In this document: positions 60,225 to 64,000 of the stretch, piece after piece
How the letters are laid out: each line of letters opens with the position of its first letter
Position numbering within the stretch: the stretch's first letter is position 1
From: Aerococcus tenax
Lineage (GTDB): Bacteria > Bacillota > Bacilli > Lactobacillales > Aerococcaceae
Direction: 5' to 3'
Assembly (NCBI RefSeq): GCF_003286645.3
Contig: NZ_CP127382.2
Location: 1,674,001 to 1,738,000, forward strand
Length of the DNA: 64,000 nt
Notes under the pieces: generated by a model
What the model was told of the DNA's origin: nothing
The model's database searches: none
The model's input: the letters and a program-made list of their open reading frames with translations, nothing else
Made by a program: the position numbers and the translations under genes

Positions 60225-60386
60225 ATTTTCTCCGCTCCTCATTACTTATTCATTGATTGAGATCAAAGTCTCAACTGTACTTACTAAATTTTAGCATTCA
60301 TTAGACACTTAGTCTTCATTCTACTATTTATTTACCGCAAATACAGCCATTTTAAGAAATTTTTATAAAAATGGCCATAAGAAAAA

Positions 60387-60416
60387 TAAAAAAGCATCCT
60401 CTAAGGAGAATGCTTT
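60387..60416 (-). terminator. Terminator of the NCS2 permease gene
   Basis: Minus-strand AAAGCATTCTCcttaGAGGATGCTTT, then TTTATT. Confidence 0.88.
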
Positions 60417-60433
60417 AACAGCTTGAATAGTTA

Positions 60434-61756
60434 TTAGCCTTCCGGTAAGACCTTATTTAAGGCCATAGCTACAATGGAGGCCACTGAAATTGGTGAACCG
60501 AAGAAATATTGGAGAACGGGTGGTAGGCTCAAGAGGAAATCGTTAGGCATGTATTGGATCAAGACCACCGTCCCTACCGATAAGGCAATCAGGAAGGTTT
60601 CCTTTTCCTTGATTTCCACGTTTTGTAAGCTTTGCAGACCGGCTAGGAAAATCGTTCCACAGATGACCAGGAAGACCCCACCAATAACGGCACCAGGAAT
60701 GACTGAAATCAAGGCTGATAATTTTCCGGAAAGACCAAAGAGGATAAAGAGTCCGCCGGCATAGTAGAAAACAGGGAGACTGGCGACCCGGGTGAGGGAA
60801 ATAATCCCTGCATTGGATGAAAATCCTGTTACCGGGCTGGTCCCCAAGAAACTGGTCAAGAGGCAACCCAAGGCTTCCCCCACCACCCCTTTATTAATCC
60901 GTTCCTTACTTAATGGGCTTTCTGAAGCATTAGCTAGGGCAATCCAGGCTCCAGTCGACTCAGACAAGAGCAGTAAATAGATCACCAGCATGGTCAGAAC
61001 CGATGGGAGGTCAAATTGGAAGGAAAAATCTTTAAACATAACCATGGGTAAACTAAACCAAGGGGCAGCCGCCACCGGAGTCAGGTCTAAAACTCCCATA
61101 AACTGGGCCAGGACACAGCCAATCAAAAAGGTAATCAAAATCGAGCCGATCCGGCAGATCTTACCGGCAAAACCGGTCAGGCGGTTTCCTAAGAGTGTGG
61201 CCGTTACCATGCTAATGATGGCTACCAGACCCAGGATTAAATTTTGACCGACACTGGCTTGGGGCGTGGTGTAGATGTTATTCACCGCTGCTGGCATCAA
61301 AGACAGGCCGATACAGAGTAAGAGGACGGCCCCTACAATTTGCGGGATAAAGTAATTAACAAATTTATCCATCAAACCGGAAAAACCCAGTAAGAGTAAT
61401 CCCAAGGCCCCTATTAAGGCTGCCGACATAGCGACGCCCCAACCAGCAATACCGCCGCCATTGGCCAAGGCAATCCCACTAATAGCCGCAATGGGAATAA
61501 AGGAAGCCCCTTGCGCTACCGGCAGGTGCATGAGCTTGGTTTGGATAATCATGGCCAGGCCACAAGCGATAAAGGTCGATTGAATCACGGCTGACATTTG
61601 ACCGGTGCTCAGGCCGACAATCCCAGCGATAATCATGGGACCAATATAGACATTCATGGACAGGCCATGCTGTAAACCCAGGGTTAGCGCTTCAGAGCCA
61701 GGAATCTTGTCATCAATACCGGCTTCTAAGTGCGAGTTACGAGGCGTGCTTGACAT
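60434..61756 (-). CDS. NCS2 family nucleobase:cation symporter
   Basis: 440 residues with about 14 hydrophobic segments. The NCS2 hallmark glutamate region LLLLSESTGAWIALANASE (TM8), and GTSPVTGFSSNAGIISLTRVASLP (TM10 motif) are visible; VAQGASFIPIAAI resembles the TM3 substrate strand. The family carries uracil, xanthine or other purines with H+. The TM10 motif is closer to xanthine/uric acid members than to UraA, but the substrate is left open. It follows an rsuA-like gene by 52 bp; no purine riboswitch is seen. Confidence 0.85.
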   Translation of the reverse strand: MSSTPRNSHLEAGIDDKIPGSEALTLGLQHGLSMNVYIGPMIIAGIVGLSTGQMSAVIQSTFIACGLAMIIQTKLMHLPVAQGASFIPIAAISGIALANGGGIAGWGVAMSAALIGALGLLLLGFSGLMDKFVNYFIPQIVGAVLLLCIGLSLMPAAVNNIYTTPQASVGQNLILGLVAIISMVTATLLGNRLTGFAGKICRIGSILITFLIGCVLAQFMGVLDLTPVAAAPWFSLPMVMFKDFSFQFDLPSVLTMLVIYLLLLSESTGAWIALANASESPLSKERINKGVVGEALGCLLTSFLGTSPVTGFSSNAGIISLTRVASLPVFYYAGGLFILFGLSGKLSALISVIPGAVIGGVFLVICGTIFLAGLQSLQNVEIKEKETFLIALSVGTVVLIQYMPNDFLLSLPPVLQYFFGSPISVASIVAMALNKVLPEG

Positions 61757-61807
61757 AGGTAGAGTTTCCTTTCTTAAATACGAACATTATTAAATCATAC
61801 ATTCCTA

Positions 61808-62554
61808 TTATACGGAATTATTGTCAGTTATCAAGTGATTTCGCGAATTATTTTCCATGATTTTAACAATTCGTTCGCTTTCTTCTCCAGTTAAGGGGCA
61901 GAAGTGGCCCCTTTTCAGGTCAGGGTCCAGCCGGAGCGGGCCTAAAGACAGACGTTTTAAGTAGCTGACCTTGAGTCCATTGGCGAGAAACATCTTCTTG
62001 ACCTGGTGGCGCATGCCCTGGTCAATGGTCAAATAAGCCTGGCGAGGACCAATAATTTCGAGTTGGGCAGGCCGGCAAGTCGTCCCATCCGCAAAAGTTA
62101 CCCCGGCCTGAAATTTTTCCACCAGGTCAGCTCCCAAGTCGCCATTAACAGTCACTTGGTAGGTCTTGGGTATGTGGAAGCGGGCATGCTCGAGAAAGTA
62201 ATGGAGCTGGCCATTATCGGTTAACAAGAGCAAACCTTCCACATCCCGGTCCAAGCGGCCCACAATGGAAGTCCCTTGGTAGCGCTCAGGTAAGTGGTCG
62301 TATGGCGTGGGCCAATGGGAATCTTTTTTGGCGGAGACTTGTCCTGCTGCCTTGTTATAGACCAGGTAGTGGTGGCCTAAGCCTTGGCCAATCCGCCTGC
62401 CCCGATAATAAATGGCCATCAAGTCGGGGTCTAGGGCCTGGTTAATATCGACTAGGGCCCGGCCCTTATAGCAGACCTCCCCGGCATGGATGAGGCGTTT
62501 GGCCTTGGTGGCTGATAAGTGACATTCTGCTTGAATGAGATCCAATAAGCGCAT
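61808..62554 (-). CDS. RsuA-family pseudouridine synthase
   Basis: 248 residues from MRLLDLIQAECHLSATKAKR. N-terminal S4 domain (about 1-60) then the RsuA/RluB/E/F catalytic domain. The catalytic aspartate lies in GRLDRDVEGLLLLTDNG (motif II); KTYQVTVNG and MRHQVKKMFLANGLKVSYLKR follow. Members act on 16S U516 or 23S sites; single-copy short proteins like this are usually RsuA-like. AAAGGAG is 6-7 nt before the ATG at 62554; the longer frame to 62596 is unsupported. Confidence 0.9.
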   Translation of the reverse strand: MRLLDLIQAECHLSATKAKRLIHAGEVCYKGRALVDINQALDPDLMAIYYRGRRIGQGLGHHYLVYNKAAGQVSAKKDSHWPTPYDHLPERYQGTSIVGRLDRDVEGLLLLTDNGQLHYFLEHARFHIPKTYQVTVNGDLGADLVEKFQAGVTFADGTTCRPAQLEIIGPRQAYLTIDQGMRHQVKKMFLANGLKVSYLKRLSLGPLRLDPDLKRGHFCPLTGEESERIVKIMENNSRNHLITDNNSV

Positions 62555-62646
62555 AAAAAACTCCTTTAAAAAAACGTCCCTCCCTACTAAAAGCAAATAG
62601 TAAGAAGCAAGACGTTGGCTGAATGTGATTTAAAATAAAAAAAGAC

Positions 62647-63228
62647 CTATTTTCTCACTCGATCAAAGACACTGCCGATGATAGGCACCAGGACAGCTGC
62701 CGCGATGATTTCAAAAATAAAGTTAAGTCCTAAGGCCCCCACAAAGGTTCCTAAAACAGCGGTTTCGGGAATATTCAAGGCTTTAGCATAGGCCTCAGAA
62801 GCAAAGAGAGCGGTCATGATAATAACCAAAGCCGTATTGGTAATCGTCCCCAAAGCCCCCACAATCACCCGGCTGATTTCAGGACGCAGCCACTTGCCTA
62901 AGAACTTGGCTGCCCAGCCCGACAAAAAACCGACACAGACCCGGGGGAGGACCGATACCAAAGGATTTAAAAAGATCGGTGACAGGATGGTGGGTTGGAT
63001 CATGTTATGGAAGAGGGACAAAACGCCCCAAACCAAACCCAACATGGCACCTGAAGCCGGTCCCAAGACCATGCCTCCAGCAATAACAGTGATATGGATG
63101 ATGGTCACATTGGCTGGCCCCAAGGGAATGTAGCCGATCCAGGGGACAAAGGTCTGCATGATTAAAATCGCAATAAATAAACTACTGATGGTTTTATTTT
63201 GTAGGGAGGTATTTTTTCTTCTAGCCAT
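62647..63228 (-). CDS. ECF transporter S component, possibly for pantothenate
   Basis: 193 residues, about six hydrophobic helices, no signal peptide. S components bind a vitamin and dock on the shared EcfA/T energizer, which is not in this window. IGYIPLGPANVTIIHITVIAGGMVLGPASGAMLGLVWGVLSLF has the GxxxGxxxGxxxG-like rhythm of S components. The HIT motif recalls pantothenate-type S components; substrate is inferred. GGAGC precedes the ATG. Overlaps the Nudix gene by 8 nt. Confidence 0.75.
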   Translation of the reverse strand: MARRKNTSLQNKTISSLFIAILIMQTFVPWIGYIPLGPANVTIIHITVIAGGMVLGPASGAMLGLVWGVLSLFHNMIQPTILSPIFLNPLVSVLPRVCVGFLSGWAAKFLGKWLRPEISRVIVGALGTITNTALVIIMTALFASEAYAKALNIPETAVLGTFVGALGLNFIFEIIAAAVLVPIIGSVFDRVRK

Positions 63229-63853
63229 CGCTAGCTCCTTTCCGTAAGTGAGCGGTCAACTGAACGAAGCGCTGGGTCAGTTGGGCCGTTAACCCCCAAA
63301 GATTTTCTTGATCGATATTATAAAAAGGAATTTCTTCCACATAGTTCTTGAAGCGGTAATTTTTTCCTCCTGGAATACGATCATAAGGGAAGTGATGGCC
63401 ACGGTCAAGTTTAGATTCCATCCGGTAAATTTCGGGCTGGTCCAAGTCCAGGTCAGCTAAGGGCACGGTAAAGGCATGCTTGACCTCATCTTGGTTAATG
63501 GCTAAATCATCCAAGTGGTCGATGGTTAAATAGGCAACATAGGCCGCAATCACCCGCTTGGTCTGAACAATATAGTCCATCTCACCCAGGACTTGGATCT
63601 TATCCCGGTCGATTCCCAATTCCTCCTGAGTTTCTCGGACGGCCGCCTGGGCAAAGCTTTCCCCTGCTTCCACCCGGCCACCCGGAAAAGCAGCATCGCC
63701 AGCTTGAGAGATGCCCGGAGCCCGGTGTTCATAGAGCAAGGCCGGTCCTTGGCCTTTAAGGGAAACAATGGGAATTAAGACCGCATAAAAGCGCTCCACC
63801 CCCAGAGGCTGGCCCTCATAGTCCCTGAAAAAGGCTTGGTAGTCTTTTAACAT
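63221..63853 (-). CDS. Nudix hydrolase, CoA pyrophosphatase type
   Basis: 210 residues. The Nudix box GGRVEAGESFAQAAVRETQEELGI is intact (about 57-80) and is preceded by the HRAPGISQAGDAAFPGG lead-in characteristic of the NudL/CoA diphosphatase group. It likely splits CoA to phosphopantetheine and 3',5'-ADP. Gene overlap with the S component suggests coupled expression and a CoA/pantothenate theme. GAGGAGG precedes the ATG. Confidence 0.85.
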   Translation of the reverse strand: MLKDYQAFFRDYEGQPLGVERFYAVLIPIVSLKGQGPALLYEHRAPGISQAGDAAFPGGRVEAGESFAQAAVRETQEELGIDRDKIQVLGEMDYIVQTKRVIAAYVAYLTIDHLDDLAINQDEVKHAFTVPLADLDLDQPEIYRMESKLDRGHHFPYDRIPGGKNYRFKNYVEEIPFYNIDQENLWGLTAQLTQRFVQLTAHLRKGASDG

Positions 63854-63904
63854 GGCTCTTCCTCCTCAGCGCCTATTTTACCGCTCACTGAATCCATTCG
63901 CTAG

Positions 63905-64000
63905 CTAGTTTTTTGTAATAAACTGGTCGACCACATGGCTGATCCCCTCTTCATCATTAGTATGGGTCACAAAGTCAGCCACCGCCTTAACGCTGGCCAC
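63905..64000 (-). CDS. Cof-type HAD hydrolase, C-terminal fragment
   Basis: 31 codons before a TAG at 63905-63907; the gene continues past the window edge. VASVKAVADFVTHTNDEEGISHVVDQFI matches the C-terminal VADYVTxxNDEDGVA-type motif of Cof-family HAD phosphatases (sugar-phosphate or flavin-phosphate substrates). Confidence 0.8.
   Translation of the reverse strand: MASVKAVADFVTHTNDEEGISHVVDQFITKN

Noticed and set aside
61757..61807. Purine riboswitch before the NCS2 permease
   Set aside because: Only 51 bp lie between the genes, too short, and the core motifs are missing.

Overview
The window looks like a low-GC Gram-positive chromosome of the order Lactobacillales. The informational proteins read like Aerococcus or close relatives, but that genus call is inference from protein character and not a search. 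Supporting signs are strong AGGAGG-type ribosome binding sites before nearly every gene, CtsR/ClpC, KdgR and NusG/L10 loci of Firmicutes type, Bacillus-like housekeeping synteny, and tRNA genes without encoded CCA. Almost all genes are on the minus strand.

Layout. 1-230 holds the end of an FAD oxidoreductase. 837-4637 (minus) is yabA-trmN6-GIY-YIG-rsmI-ydcF-mscL. A lone GNAT gene (plus) separates it from holB, tmk-recR-ebfC-dnaX, the SRP RNA and tadA (5.7-11.1 kb), an order known from Bacillus. Then come a ketopantoate reductase, ctsR-clpC, a CDF metal exporter, an ABC transporter pair, and a small DUF739-like HTH gene with a long, apparently structured leader. Seven tRNA genes follow (Val-Lys-Gly-Leu-Arg-Pro-Pro in transcription order). 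After these lie comC, a cobalamin adenosyltransferase and the B12-dependent ribonucleotide reductase nrdJ, which has tandem NrdR-box-like sites upstream. rpoB-rpoC fill 26.1-33.7 kb. Next are msrA, glpQ, DUF711/ACT, an opuA-type osmoprotectant ABC operon, an RsmC-like methyltransferase, a KDG catabolic locus (kdgT-kdgK-kdgR), rplL-rplJ, rplA-rplK, nusG-secE-rpmG-sigH, rae1-rlmB-mrnC-cysS, nadE-pncB, an exopolysaccharide-type sugar transferase, a coiled-coil membrane-anchored protein, an NCS2 permease, an RsuA-like pseudouridine synthase, an ECF S-component, a CoA-type Nudix hydrolase and a truncated Cof-type HAD hydrolase.

How the genes work together. Most are housekeeping: replication clamp loading, nucleotide supply, transcription, ribosomal proteins, rRNA/tRNA modification and NAD salvage. 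The adaptive parts are 2-keto-3-deoxygluconate use with a visible cre and operator, osmoprotection, stress proteolysis and B12-dependent deoxynucleotide synthesis.

The least ordinary content is non-coding. About a dozen copies or fragments of a roughly 115-bp intergenic hairpin repeat are present. Their conserved ends and loops frame stem arms that differ between copies yet stay complementary. One copy sits between rpoB and rpoC and supplies the rpoB stop codon; three or four copies of a second, TIR-bearing family are also seen or implied. Other non-coding signals are an A AAA AAG slippery site in dnaX followed at once by a -1-frame stop, terminator-like hairpins in the rpoB and nusG leaders, twin L1-type motifs before rplK and rplA, and a roughly 300-nt structured leader before the DUF739-like gene.
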